Assembly: GCA_023614405.1 (NCBI GenBank)
Contig: CM042694.1
Location: 354,472,010-354,536,009, forward strand
From: Avena insularis
Taxonomy: Eukaryota; Streptophyta; Magnoliopsida; Poales; Poaceae
DNA: 64,000 nt
Reading direction: 5' to 3'
How positions within the stretch are numbered: the first letter of the stretch is position 1; each line of letters begins with the position of its first letter. Below are positions 1-11,466 of the stretch, piece after piece. A model generated the notes under the pieces. It did not search any database and was not told where the DNA came from. It saw only the letters and a list, made by a program, of their open reading frames with translations. The translations under genes were made by a program, and so were the position numbers.

Positions 1-1541
1 GCGAGACTGAACCCTAAACGGCCGGTAGGGGTCTACTGAGCACGTACCAGGGCTCCAGCTAGTGCGAAAAGGCGGGCAAACAGACTGGTGGACGAGGGCG
101 AGCTCAGGCGAAGTCACAGCAGGGGCTGCTGTGGACAGAATCGACAACAGCGTCTCCTCCTCTCCAGCGGCCTCCTCCGGTGCAATTCCGGCGAACGGCG
201 GCTCGAGCGGCTCCAGCGAGAGAGGGTAAATGGTCAGTGGAGAGAGGGGAGTGGAATTGTGTGAAGAGATGGTGCTGGGGAGGCCTGCTTATATAGGCTC
301 GATGGTGAGACCGAAAGGCATGGGCGCGGCTTGTCGGTGACGGCGAAACAGGGGGCTACCGGCGTGGTGAGGTAGGCGGACGGTGGGCGGTCTGCTGGTG
401 GTCAGCTATGGTGCAATGGAGCGGCTAGGGGCGGCCTAACTGCCGGGGGCATCACACGCTCTGGGGACAAAGGCGGTGCTCCACGGCGATCATGGAGACT
501 GTGGGTCGCGCGGTGGTGCACGGCCATGTCTGGTGGGTTGCTGGGGTCGAGGCGGAGCGGCGTGCGCGATATGGTGTCAAGGCGTGGTCTGCTGCGTGCT
601 GGCGGCGATCGAGCTCTGGCTTGCTCGCAGAGAGAAAGAGCGGCGCGGTGCTGAGGTGGTCCAGGGGCTAGGGTTGATCGAGGGGTGGACCGTGGGCGGC
701 GGTAGGGTTGGGCAGAGCTAGTGGGCATGCTAGAATGGCGTGGCTTGGTCCCTAGCATGTTGCCCGTGTCTGGCCGGCGGTGACCTCATTTGGGCGGCGC
801 GGCACTGGCGCTGTGGGCAAGGGGGGTGCTGGTCTGGGGTTTGGTTAGATGCTAGGGGGACAGGGGAGTGCAGAGAGGGTCAATTGGGGGACAAGGGATC
901 AATGTGCAACAGTGTTAGTTAGGCCAGATGATTTCTGTCTGCCACCTGTTCGACACAATGGCCGCATGAGAGAAACTTTTGAATTTTTGAAAGATTTTTG
1001 GTGGAGTGATTCATCTTATGCTTAAGCATCTAGGTTTGCTTGGGAATTAAAAATGGAGTTCATTTCAGTGGTTTTTGAATAAGTGTGATCTATGCATATG
1101 AACTACATTCAATTTTCAAATGTCATTTAAATTTAATGTTTGAAAGTTTTTGGAATGAAACAAAGTGGGCCTTGGCACATCACTACTTGTACTAGCAAGG
1201 GGTGCAAAGAACCACAATTGTTTCTGTTAAGATTTGAGTTCTAGGAATAGCCAAAGTAGGCTATGTGATTAAAATGGCAAAAGTGACCATTTTCTTAATT
1301 AATTCTTTTTTATTTCCTTTTTCCTTGGGATTTGTTTGGGAATGATCTAGATTATGTTTAATTCATCTTAGAATCATTTTACAATCCATAGATCACTCAA
1401 ACATGGCATTTCAAACAACTCCTATTTTAAATGCATACGCATATGAGTGCTTAAAGATTTTTAAATAGAAAAAGGTTTTGTTAACCCTAAATTGGGTGGA
1501 TTGGATCTTGATCACTTGGATTAGTGTTTTGGGATGTTACA
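1..1541 (-). mobile_element. Truncated LTR of a Ty3/gypsy-type retrotransposon
   Basis: Read on the minus strand, this segment starts at 1541 with TGTAACATCCC, a common start of plant gypsy LTRs and the same start as element B. It runs off the left edge of the window. It is GC-rich towards the left and AT-rich towards 1541, like the B LTRs, and it carries a clear minus-strand TATA box. No polypurine tract lies beyond 1541, so it is a 5' LTR or a solo LTR, not a 3' LTR. The candidate target duplication is 1542-1546 (taatc), but its partner is outside the window. The GC-rich open frames at 402-922 are compositional and not coding. Confidence 0.7.
286..299 (-). promoter_or_regulatory. LTR TATA box
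   Basis: The minus strand reads CCTATATAAGC, a near-consensus TATA box, inside a GC-rich LTR. Transcription would run leftwards off the window edge. This is the best promoter signal in the first LTR. Confidence 0.6.
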
Positions 1542-2589
1542 TAATCACTCGTTCTATAATTTGAAGTGTTCAATTATCCATATCTGACAAATGATTCTTC
1601 AAACTGACAACCTAGAAAACTCCTCTAGAAAGAGAGAAAGAGAAATTACTTATGATATTAATTGGGTGTGTAGTATTACCTCTGTATGTAAATAAAAATT
1701 AGCGGAAGTACTTAATCACTAACGTGTAACTAATTTCATGCGTTATTAGATAGTCAAAATACTTTAGTACAAAAATATAAAACTATGACGGAAGAAAAGA
1801 AGTGGTTTCATTTATGGAGTGTAGCAAATATCATTATTTATCATGACAACATTGCAAATTTATAATATTGTTGTACTCCCTCAATACGAAACTTAGATTT
1901 GTCTAGATTCACGAGTATATAGATCATATTCACGAGTATATAGACGTCTTTTAGTTTTATCACAAGTCTCTTAAGACAAGAGGTCAATTGTCTTTGTGAG
2001 TGTCCACAAGAATGTAGTACATTTATTGAATTAAAAATTTGCACCTAGCCACCACAAGTGAATCTAGCATGCTCCCTCCTTGACACTTCTAATTACAAAT
2101 TAGACGGTCAATAAGGTTTATACACATCAGGTCATTGCATATGGTTATTGTGTTGGAATTCATTTCTTGTGCTATATATTCTTGGTGATGAAGACATTAT
2201 TTTTTGTCATGTAATGGAAACATTTCCCCTGATGGTGAAAACATTGTTTCATTTTATGGAATGCTATGTAAAATGGTAAAAAATAATTATTAACAATGAA
2301 AATATTTTTAGATACTAAAAAAAGGTCACAACTCTTTTTTGGTCGTTTCATGCATCATTGGAAATGATGGTAGTTTAATGTAACATTTAGAAAGTAGGGA
2401 AGAAACGACGAAACTTATTGTTGTTCATGGAGAGGTATATGTAGATTGTATGCCTGGACGTCAAATATTAAGAATGCAAAACCAAAATTGTGCATGTCGA
2501 CAGTCATGCAAAACCATCCATAGTACTGCATCCATTAAAAAATACACGATATCTTGGTAAGCTAGAAACATATTTGGGAGTACTTCTAA
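1542..2589. other. Anonymous AT-rich DNA flanking element A
   Basis: No coding region or recognisable transposon domain is seen apart from a MITE-like stretch at about 1873-1985. The segment was contiguous with 13005 onward before element A inserted, as shown by the AATAC duplication. Confidence 0.6.
1873..1985 (+). mobile_element. Degenerate Stowaway-like MITE
   Basis: It begins TACTCCCTC followed by a diverged AGATTTGTCTAGA block and two copies of a CACGAGTATATAGA motif. Tc1/Mariner Stowaway MITEs of grasses have the same layout: TA target site, CTCCCTC terminus, and an internal TTTGTCTAGA stem. The right terminal repeat is degraded: only AAGACAAG is visible and the expected GAGGGAG end is missing. 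Confidence 0.4.
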
Positions 2590-2594
2590 AATAC

Positions 2595-4098
2595 TGATGA
2601 CCCACAAGTATAGGGGTGTATCGCAGTATTTTCGATAAGTAAGAGTGTCGAACCCAACGAGGAGCAGAAGGTGCTGGCTAGTGGTATGGATCAGGAATTC
2701 TCTGCAAATACTTAGCAAACGGATTTTTAGGGGTTTTTGATGATGCAAGTAAATAAAGTACGAGCAAATAAAAGACAATAAGAATAAATGCACCAAGTGG
2801 CCCAATCCTTTCTTTAGCAAAGGACAAGACGGTTGTATTACTTAAGATGACCAAACGTTCTCGAGGACACATGGGAATACCGTCAAGAGCTTTCGCTTCA
2901 TATAGTTGATTAATCTTCTTTAGTTTGCTAAGTGTTGTGTGGGTCAACTTGTGCTAATGTACCGACCTTCCTAGGACTAATACATACTTGTGATTATACC
3001 CCTTACAAGCATCCGCAAGTACAAGAAAGTAATTAAGGTAGAAACATAACCACAGCTTTAAACTCTAAGACCCTGACGTCCCTTGTGCAATGGTTTCCTA
3101 ACGGGGGTTCAGGTTTCTGTCACTCTGGCAACCCCTATGATTAGTAGCCAAATACACAATGCATTCCCCTAGGACCATATAGGTGAAGTGTCATGTAGTC
3201 GACGTTCACATGATACCACTAGAAGAAGTACACCACAACTTAAATAACAATCTATTGACTCTTTCTCAACACAACTCCACTACTAACAACAAGACTTCTC
3301 CCATGTCCTCAAGACAAAACGAACTACTCACAAGACATCATATGGATCATGATCAGAGATGGAATAATGATGCATAACAATATGAACATAAACAATAATT
3401 CAACGGTTCACTCAATAGCATCAACTACAAAGAGTAATCAACACCGGGAAAGTTTCCCCTATGAACTATGCAGGATTCAACGCAATTGTTATAGAAATAT
3501 GGAGATGGTGATGAGGGTGCTGATGGTGATGATGATGGTGGTGATGATGATGATCCCGATGAAGTCCAGCTTGATGGTGGTGTTGATGGCGACGATCTCC
3601 CCTCTCCGGGAAGGAATTCCCCCGGCAGAAATCTGTCTGCCGAAGAGATCTTTCTCTCGGTGTTTTCTGCCTTGAGCGGCGGAATCTTTCTGTGATTGCT
3701 CCCTGAGTCTTAGGGTTTCGGGAGGTTGATATACGCCAGAGGGGAGAGGCTGGAGTGGGCCAGGGTGGCCACACCACCTCTTGGTGCGGCCTAGGCCTGC
3801 CCGCGCCATGGGGTGGTGTGGGCCCCTTGTGGCCCATCTCCACTCCATCTTCTGGCATCCTTAGTCTTCTGGAAAAATAGGATTTTCCGTATATTTCCCG
3901 GATTTTCTGATCTTCGCGAATTTTGCCTCCAAACAGCACCTTTTCCATCAGAATCCTGAGTGCAGCGGTCCATGCTCCAAAAGTCATCAACGATGAAAAA
4001 ATAGATGAAATAACATAAGTATCACCTCTCAATATGAAATATATCAATGAATAATAGTGAATTAAGACATAGAATAGTGATGCAAAATGGACGTATCA
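2595..4098 (-). repeat. Element A 3' LTR
   Basis: This 1504-bp LTR reads TGATACGTCC to GGGTCATCA on the minus strand. It matches 11495-12999 along its length with scattered substitutions and small indels. It holds a GAT-rich microsatellite (about 3503-3562), a long GC-rich inverted repeat (3763-3827) and a TATA-like GTATATC (3728-3734). The His-rich frame on the minus strand is only the translation of the GAT repeat. Confidence 0.9.
3728..3827 (-). promoter_or_regulatory. A 3' LTR U3 module: inverted repeat plus TATA
   Basis: Arms at 3763-3778 and 3812-3827 pair over about 16 bp with few mismatches. A second inner stem (TGGTGCGG with CCGCGCCA) encloses the palindrome GGCCTAGGCC. On the minus strand the TATA-like GTATATC lies about 30 bp downstream. 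The same arrangement recurs in the other A/C LTRs and, in a related copy, upstream of the 3' ORF. Confidence 0.55.
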
Positions 4099-4112
4099 AC
4101 TCCCCCCAAGCT
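4099..4112 (-). other. Element A polypurine tract
   Basis: The minus strand reads AGCTTGGGGGGAGT directly before the LTR start TGATACG. This is the expected plus-strand priming site for reverse transcription. Confidence 0.85.
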
Positions 4113-4119
4113 TAGACTT

Positions 4120-4135
4120 CGCTTGTCCCCAAGCG
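4120..4135 (-). other. Pre-PPT hairpin of element A
   Basis: CGCTTG-GGGA-CAAGCG is a perfect 6-bp stem with a 4-nt loop just before the polypurine tract. Matching hairpins with different stem sequence occur at the same place in C, I, D and E. Confidence 0.6.
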
Positions 4136-4618
4136 AAACTGAGCTCAATAAACATGACCTCAGGTTTATGGAGTGAAGAGTCGATAAAAGAATACAGACA
4201 AGAAGCATCACATTCATCAAATACATAGATCATAATAGAAGACAACTCACTATTATATAACTCAACTTGTAATAAGTAAAAGAAACACAATAAAGATACA
4301 TAAAGTGACTCATAATTGGTAATGGCAAACTTAGCTCTTGGTCGAAGAATAGTTGATAATTTGCTGGAGTTCACAAATAACTGTTTTTTCAATGATAGCT
4401 TTGAAAGTAGTAAACATCAAGATAAGAGCAATGTGCAAAACAAGGAACATAAGAAACATGAGTGAATAAATCATCATATGAATGAATGAAACACAACAAC
4501 TCAAAATACTTGCTGAGATAGAAGGGAGTAGGTTTACTGACTCAACTACAAAGTAAAAGAAAGGCCCTTCAAAGAGGGAAGCAGGGATTGCAAGTCTCAT
4601 AAAGAGCTCCCAAAAATT

Positions 4619-6093
4619 ATGATACTTACTAGCTTTCAGCTCTCATTGCCCCTATCATAGGCATCTTTAGGTGATTAAGGTTAAAGTGATCAAAAATGAG
4701 GATATGCATTGACAAGTTGTAAGTTGAGAATCTCATGTCCCTTGAGTACGAGGGCCGCTCCTCATGCTACTCAAGTTTAGTCACCGGTAAGTTCTTGTCA
4801 CCGTAAGCATATGTGTATCATAGAGAACTGCCAACGAGGTACCCCTTGCCCGATGATACGGAAGAATCCCCATATCAAAATGACAAGGCAAGCAGACAAC
4901 AAGTATCTCAGCAATCTTCTTATTTACCATGGGAATATGGTGCTTTTTCTCTCTTTCCTCTTTTCATAACCTCTTTTTTTTCTTTTCTCTTTTTCTCAAT
5001 CTCTATCTCTTTTTTTATAAGAAGAATGCTTCATAGATACTCGTTATGGTTACGTTGCAGGTTTCCACCAAGTCAGCATGGATTAGACCAGCGGCCCAGG
5101 CGTTTCTCTAACACACATGCATAACTCCATGGACTTACAAGCTCCCCTTTCATTTCACACCGACGACATCCATAGACAAAAGAACATGATATCATCTTGG
5201 TAAAAAGTACCAGTGCAATGTTGAAAGTGTTCCCCATGACAGCATGGTTCTGCTAATTCACAACTTACAATGCGCAAGCATATACGCAACATAGGTGAGC
5301 ACAATGGTTCAAGTTTATTAAGTGCAATAAAGTAAGGTGTGCCATCAAGTTCGTGAGAGCTTTAATCACTAATTTTCGCATAACAAGTTTAATTTGGGAG
5401 GTAGATAAAACAAGAATTTGCTTGGAATAGCAATAATGCTAATAGGGTATGGTGGACACAAATGGCAAAGGTTTTGGTTTAAAGGAGGTGGATGCACGAG
5501 AAGAATTCCCTCTCAGTACAGGTTTTTGGCTAGCAAGGCTAGGTAACAAGTACAAGAGTTGAGGGAAACAAACAAACATACAAGTGATAAAGACAAACAT
5601 GCAATCTTCCTTGGAAGCACAAAAGATCTTAACTAGAGAATACTAGACTTATGAGCAAATCAAGAAAGAAAGATGATGAAATTATTTTTCTCTAGAGTAC
5701 TTCTATCTTTTTCATTCAACTCTCAAAAATAGTGTTGCTACTGACCGAGCCAGATTTGCCAAAACCAACTAAATTAACTCAATGATCCTAGAGTGCTACC
5801 AATACTAACAACAAGATCAATCATATAACCACGAATTGAAAACTAATATAAGCTATGCAAAAGAGTGAATGATAGAACTTCTCATTAATATTCCATAACG
5901 GCAACTCACACCAAGGGATACATATCTAACGAGAGAGGGGACACTTCCAAAATGCAAACCATACTACAAAATAACTCCTCTATTCATGATATGACTCTAC
6001 TAATAAGGTAAAAAGATAGAACATAGTGATGTGATACCGCAGCACTCCCCCAAGCTTGGAACAAACCAAGGGGATGCCAAACCTGATGACGAA
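4619..6093. other. Element A 3' untranslated internal region
   Basis: This is AT-rich, low-coding DNA between the 3' ORF and the hydrophobic frame. It is closely matched by element C at about 47290-48780, so it is part of the family and not an insertion. A T-rich tract lies near 4965-5015. I see no genes. Confidence 0.7.
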
Positions 6094-6348
6094 TTACTCC
6101 TTAGGTGGTGGTGGTATCCTGCTTTTAGTTGACGTGAGGAAATCTTCCAGCATCCTGCGAAGCCTATTATTCTCCAAATAAAGCATGTCCACCTTCCTCT
6201 TCAAGTCCCGGTACTTATCGCAGAACTCCTTAGTGACTCGTAGGGATTCCATTGATGCAGGGCAAGAGACTAAAGGTACCAGCCTCTGCTTGGGGTCTTG
6301 AAGATCCTCCTCCATAGGCTCCTTCCCTTTATCCTTGGCAGACACCAT
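6094..6348 (-). pseudogene. Element A extra 3' ORF (ORF3), short form
   Basis: An 84-residue minus-strand frame starts at 6348. The N-terminal block contains KGKEPMEEDLQDP, the middle (about residues 40-70) is heptad-like and probably coiled coil, and the C-terminus is Pro-rich, ending IPPPPKE. Element C has the same N- and C-terminal blocks around a longer middle, so this copy is probably internally deleted. No known domain is recognised. The ORF has its own upstream TATA and inverted repeat (6432-6569), which suggests expression separate from gag-pol. Confidence 0.55.
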
Positions 6349-6431
6349 TGTGCTTCTAAGCTTTCAAAGAATATGTCCTGATAGAAACAGATCGAAACAA
6401 AAACATGATATACGGACCTCGGAAGATCCGG

Positions 6432-6569
6432 GGGGTTATATATATTACGAAGTTTCATATCAAAAGGAAGGTACTGGGAGAAAACGAGTCGGAGGCAGAG
6501 TCCTGGGTGGCCTCACCACCTGGTGGCGTGGCCAGGGGTGGGCCCGCGCCATCGGGTCGTGGGCCACCC
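6432..6569 (-). promoter_or_regulatory. Candidate internal promoter of element A ORF3
   Basis: On the minus strand a GC-rich inverted repeat (6505-6569; outer arms GGGTGGCC and GGCCACCC, inner block near GGCGCGGGC) is followed by TAATATATATAA (6436-6447), about 90 bp before the ORF3 start. The GC-rich block resembles the LTR module at 3763-3827 and 12662-12725 in sequence and order. It looks like a U3-derived promoter placed inside the element. Element C has the same arrangement. Confidence 0.5.
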
Positions 6570-6672
6570 GCCCGCTTCCCTTTTTCGCTTCGTAACTTTC
6601 CTTATTGACTGAAAACTGCAAAAATATAGTTGGATAGTATTTTCACGGAAATTTTCTTACCAGAACTGTTAC

Positions 6673-8017
6673 CTATATGAAAACAGACTCTGCAGGTCTC
6701 TGAATTTGATCCTCAATGAATTTCTCTGGAGTTATAACTTGAAAGGCATCAACATCTTCATTGTAAGAAGCTCCAGCAATATAGTGTTTGAGTCGTTGTC
6801 CATTCACTACTTGTGTAGTATTATCTTTTAGAGAAGAAATTTTTATTGCTCCTAAACGGTATACTTCTTCAATGATGAAAGGTCCTTCCCATTTTGATAG
6901 TAGCTTACCTGCAAAAAATCTGAGACGAGACCTATACAATAGAACTTTCTCACCAACATGAAATTCTCTCTTAAGTATTCGCTTATCATGCCATCTTTTA
7001 ACTTTTTCCTTAAAGAGCCTAGCATTCTCATAGGCTTCACTCCTCCATTCTTCTAAAGAACTTAAGTCAAATAATCTTTTCACCAATAGCTTACAATCTC
7101 TATTTAGTTCTTTCAACGCCCAAAGAAGCTTTGTGTTCTAATTCTAAGGGTAGGTGACAAGCTTTCCCATAAACCATTTTATAAGGAGACATTCCCATAG
7201 GATTTTTGTAAGCAGTTCTATAAGCCCATAAAGCATCATTCAACTTCTTAGCCCAGTTTTTCCTAGACCTATTAACAGTCTTTTGCAAGATAGATTTAGT
7301 CTCTCTATTTGATAACTCTACTTTCTCGCTAGTTTGGGGGTGATAAGCTGAAGCAATTCTATGATTAACATAATATTTAGCAAGGGTCTTCCTAAAACCA
7401 CCATGAATGAAATGAGAACCTCCATTGCTCATGAGATACCTAGGCACCCCAAACCTAGGAAAGATAACATCCTTAAGCATTTTTAGAGAAGTCTCTCCGT
7501 CAGCACTCTTTGTAGGAATAGCTTCTACCCACTTAGTAACATAATCAACGGCAACAAGAATATGAGTGTAGCCTTTCGAAGGAGGGAAAGGACCCATAAA
7601 GTCAAATCCCCAACAATCAAAAGGTTCAATAACTAGAGAGTAGTTCATAGGCATTTCATTGCGCCTAGAAATATTACCAACATGCTGACATTCATCACAA
7701 GATAGGACAAATTTTCTTGCATCTTTAAAAAGGGTAGGCCAGTAGAAACCTGATTGTAGTACATTTTGTACAGTTCTATCTCCTGCATGATGTCCTCCAT
7801 AGGCACTACCATGACATTTACGCAATATCTCCTTTTGTTCATATTCTGGAACACATCTTCGCAAAATACCATCAACTCCTTCTTTGTATAAGTGTGGGTC
7901 ATCCCAAAAATAATGCCTCAAATCATAGAAGAACTTTCTTCTTTGCTGAGCTGTAAAAGTTGGAGGCAAATACTTGGAGACAATAAAGTTAGCATAATCA
8001 GCATACCAAGGGCTTCC
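6673..8017 (-). pseudogene. Element A integrase
   Basis: The minus-strand frame 7100-7969 carries the HHCC zinc-binding region (a histidine pair in HGSAYGGHH, a cysteine pair in CDECQ) and the DDE core. The first catalytic Asp is in GFDFMGPF and the Glu is in KVELSNRE. The second Asp is replaced by Asn in MSNGGSHF (codon 7424-7426), which should abolish strand transfer. A frameshift near 7100-7116 leads to the C-terminal domain (6673-7116), including GPFIIEEVY. An in-frame TGA at 8018-8020 separates it from RNase H. No chromodomain is seen. Confidence 0.88.
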
Positions 8018-9600
8018 TCACGAGCTCACCCCTATTGCAGCTAGCTGTTCATTTGGGAAACTATCATTAACAGGCATAGGGTCAAAAGAGATGTTTCCCA
8101 AACGAGATAAATTATCAGCTACAGGGTTTTCAACACCCTTCCTATCTACTATATGTAGATCAAACTCTTGTAAAAGCAGTACCCATCTAATAAGCCTAGG
8201 CTTAGCATCCTTTTTCGTCATAAGATATTTAATAGCAGCATGGTCAGTATGAATGGTTACTTTTGAGTCCACAATATAGGGCCTAAACTTATCACAGGCA
8301 AAAACAACAGCTAGAAATTCCTTTTTAGTAGTGGCATAATTCCTTTGAGCAGCGTCTAGGGTCTTACTAGCATAATAGATAACATTTAACTTTTTATCAA
8401 TACGTTGCCCTAGGACAGCCCCTATAGCAAAATCACTAGCATCACACATTATTTCAAAGGGTAAACTCTAATCAGGTGGTTGAACATTAGGGGTTGTAGT
8501 TAAAGCCTTCTTAAGAGTTTCAAAAGCCTCCCTACAATCATCATCAAAAACAAAGGGTACATCTTTTTGAAGAAGATTAGTGAGAGGTTTTGATATCCTA
8601 GAGAAGTCTTTAATAAACCTCCTATAGAAACCAGCATGACCAAGGATACTACGAATACCTTTGATGTCTCTTGGACATGGCATCTTCTCAATTGCTTCAA
8701 CCTTAGCTCTATCAACTTCTAGGCCTCTTTCAGAAACCTTATGCCCAAGAATAATCCCTTCATTAACCATGAAGTGACATTTCTCCCAATTAAGAACAAG
8801 ATTAGTTTCCTCACATCTCTACAAAACTTTATCAAGGTTGTGCAGACAATTATCAAAAGAAGTTCCATAGACAGAAAAGTCATCCATGAACACTTCTACA
8901 ATTTCCTCACAAAAACCATGAAAGATAGCAGACATGCATCTTTGGAAAGTAGCAGGAGCATTACATAAACCAAAAGGCATACGTCTATAAGCATAAGTTC
9001 CATAAGGGCAAGTAAAAGTAGTCTTTTCTTGATCTTGTTGTTTAACAGCAATTTGAGAGAAACCAGAATAACCATCATGAAACAAAAATGGGTCTTTTAG
9101 ACAACCTTTCCAACATTTGATCAATAAAAGGAAGCGGATAGTGATCTTTCTTAGTAACTTTATTTACTTTCCTAAAATCGATGCACATCCTATAGCCTAC
9201 CACTATTCTTTGAGGAATAAGCTCATCATTATCATTAGGGACAACGGTAATACCTCCCTTTTTAGGAACACAATGAACAGGACTAACCCATTCACTATCA
9301 GCAATAGGGTAAATAATACCAGCATCAAGGAGTTTCAATACCTCATTCCTTACCACTTCCTTCATCTTAGGATTTAAACGTCTTTGTTGTTCCACTACTG
9401 GCTTCGAATCTGGTTCTATGTTGATAGAGTGTTGACATATAGTAGGTGAAATCCCTTTTAAATCATCCAGAGTGTAGCCCATAGCTCCTCGGTGTTTCTT
9501 CAAAACCTCCAACAGCCTTTCTTCTTCCTTTCCTGAAAGTTTAGAGCTAATAATAATAGGATATATCTTTTTATCATCAATATAAGCATATTTAAGATCA
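8018..9600 (-). pseudogene. Element A reverse transcriptase and RNase H
   Basis: RT blocks occur in order on the minus strand: MCIDFRKVNK and YPLPFIDQMLERL (about 9080-9200), YSGFSQIAV and MPFGLCNAPATFQ (about 8930-9070), then the catalytic FMDDFSVYG (about 8865-8890) and the thumb region GHKVSERG to RRFIKDFS (8468-8770). RNase H (8018-8449) shows [14 protein letters not shown] and a TDHAAIKYL block. Lesions are a frameshift near 9075-9120, in-frame TAG at 8819 and 8468, and TGA at 8018. In an intact element this region copies the RNA and removes it from the hybrid. Confidence 0.92.
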
Positions 9601-10643
9601 TCAGGGAGAGGTTTTAGATCGAAGACTGGATCCTTTTTAGGTGGCAAAGTGGTACCCAAGTCTTCTACAGGCAAGTCATGCTTAAGCAAACTAGGTTGAC
9701 GGCGGAGGATCTCGTCAATCTCATTCCTTTCTTCCATGAAGATCTCACTTTCGTGGTCTTCCATAAATTGCTGCAAAGCATTGTTAGGAGCAAGAGAGAT
9801 AGAAGCAAGTTGTTCAACTCTAAAATCCTCATTATGGGTTTCCTCTTCGCAAGGTTCTTTAGTAAATTTCGAAAAATTAAACTCATAAGATTCCCCATCA
9901 AACTTAGTCAAGATTTTCTCCCTCTTACAATCAATAATAGCTCCACAAGTACTCAAGAAAGGTCTACCAAAAATGATAGGATAAGTTTTACTAGCAGCTG
10001 AACCAAGTACTAGAAAATCAGCAGGATACTTGATCTTACCACAAAGGACTTCCACGTCTCGTACGATACCAATTGGAGAGATGGTCTCTCTATTAGCAAG
10101 GTGAATAACCACATCAATTTATTCCAACTCGCAGGGACTAATTTCATGCATAATTTCTCTGTAAAGCTCATAAGGAATAGCACTGGAACTTGCACCAATA
10201 TCACATAAACCATAATAGCAATGATCACCAATTCTAACAGAAAGCACAGGAACACTAGCCTTTTTAGTTCTATTAGGATGTGAAACAATATTAGAAGCAT
10301 CCTCACAGAAGACTATGTGCCCATCTTCTACGCTTTTAGTGACAAGGTCTTTCACAATTTCTACAACAGGTTCAATGTTTATTTGTTCATCAGGTTTTAC
10401 AGTTCTCTTTTCACTTTTAGTGATTACATTAGTTATCATAGGATGATCCTTTACCTTATCTGGGAAGGGAATCTTCTCGATATAAGGTTCAGGTAAGAAA
10501 TGATCAATAATGCAACACTCAGTGCTCCCAACAGGAACACGGTCAACAATATCTTTATAAGGTGCATGGTACTTGTTCCATCCCCTTTTTGGAATTTCAA
10601 TATAAGAAGCAAAAGCTCTAAAGCAATTTGTAATAACTTGCAA
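9601..10643 (-). pseudogene. Element A protease and PR-RT linker
   Basis: The retropepsin active site appears as CDIGASSSAIP (about 10170-10207) and the C-terminal flap/ILGR block as YPIIFGRPFLST (about 9975-10010). The acidic linker continues to the RT region. A TAA at 10119-10121 lies in frame between the two protease halves. Upstream, the frame holds the spacer after gag. The active-site triplet is D-I-G, not the canonical D-T/S-G. Confidence 0.85.
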
Positions 10644-11380
10644 ATCAAGACCATAAGCATTACTAATATTTTGAAGTCATCAGTTCCCATAAAAGATTCA
10701 ATGCATTCATAATCATAATTTATACCTGACTTTCTACCATTGTCATTCTCCCAAGCTTCAGCATTGTCTTGAATACGGTCCAGAAGATCCCATTTAGCTT
10801 CTTCTTCCATGTGAGTGAATGATCCAGCACAAGAAGCATCCAATAAATCTTTATCATGTAGAGGGAGCCTTGCATAAAAGTTATTGATAATAATATTGTT
10901 GGGGAGCTCATGAATGGGACATTTGAGCATTAGTAGCTTCAATCTCCCCCAAGCTTGAGCTGTACTCTCTCCATCAAGAGGCCAAAAGTTGTATATTTGA
11001 TTCCGATCTTTATGAATCTCACTAGGAGGATAAAACTTTGAATAAAAGAGAGGCACTATTTCCTCCCATTCTAGAGCTTGACCATTCTTCAGCAGCTTAT
11101 ACCATTCCTCAGCTCTTCCTTTTAGTGATAATGAGAATAACTTCTTCTTAACTTGATCTGTAGTAATACCTGCACACTTGAACAACCCGCATAATTCGTG
11201 TATAAAGAGTAAATGATCACCGGGATGGATAGTTCCATCCCCAACATAGTAGTTATCCATAACACGATCAATAATTCTTGTAGGTATTTTGAAAACATCG
11301 TTCTCAGCAGGTGGTGGCTTATCTACTACCTTAGCAGTGGTTGTAGCATTACCAAATAAGAAACTCAGCAAATTATCCAT
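10644..11380 (-). pseudogene. Element A gag
   Basis: I choose the Met of MDNLLSFLFG (11378-11380) as start, not the upstream Met at 11413, because it follows the PBS leader more naturally. The Retrotrans_gag-type core is visible: KKKLFSLSLKGRAEEWYKLL, then FYSKFYPPSEI, YNFWPLDGES and KCPIHELPNN. A frameshift near 10680 breaks the link to the protease. No CCHC knuckle is seen. Element C has a close copy at 50773-51789 that reads on past this frameshift. Confidence 0.85.
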
Positions 11381-11466
11381 AACAAAAATAAAGCAACTAA
11401 TAGAAGTAAACAATACTCACAGTAGAAGTTTCCTTTACCAGTTCCACTCTCCAATAGCGCTTCACT

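Larger units (their letters stand above)
4099..4618 (-). pseudogene. Hydrophobic ORF next to the PPT (element A)
   Basis: Two overlapping minus-strand frames (4331-4600 and 4096-4392) encode a Leu/Ile/Phe/Met-rich protein with one or two possible membrane segments, ending near the polypurine tract. Its place between the 3' ORF and the 3' LTR is where some Athila-type elements carry an env-like ORF, but I see no fusion-protein features. Element C has the same frames. Over about 210 aligned bases I counted five differences, all changing an amino acid, which argues against protein-level constraint. It may be chance coding in a conserved nucleotide region. Confidence 0.25.

Noticed and set aside
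402..922. GC-rich ORFs on both strands at the left edge
   Set aside because: Lie inside an LTR, overlap on both strands, and have compositional bias only.
3466..4047. His-rich minus-strand protein in the A LTR
   Set aside because: The His run is the translation of the GAT microsatellite; the other three LTR copies break it differently.
4813..5124. Plus-strand Phe/Ser-rich membrane-like ORF (also 47494-47804)
   Set aside because: Antisense to the element, driven by a TTTTCTC tract; differs in frame and length between A and C.
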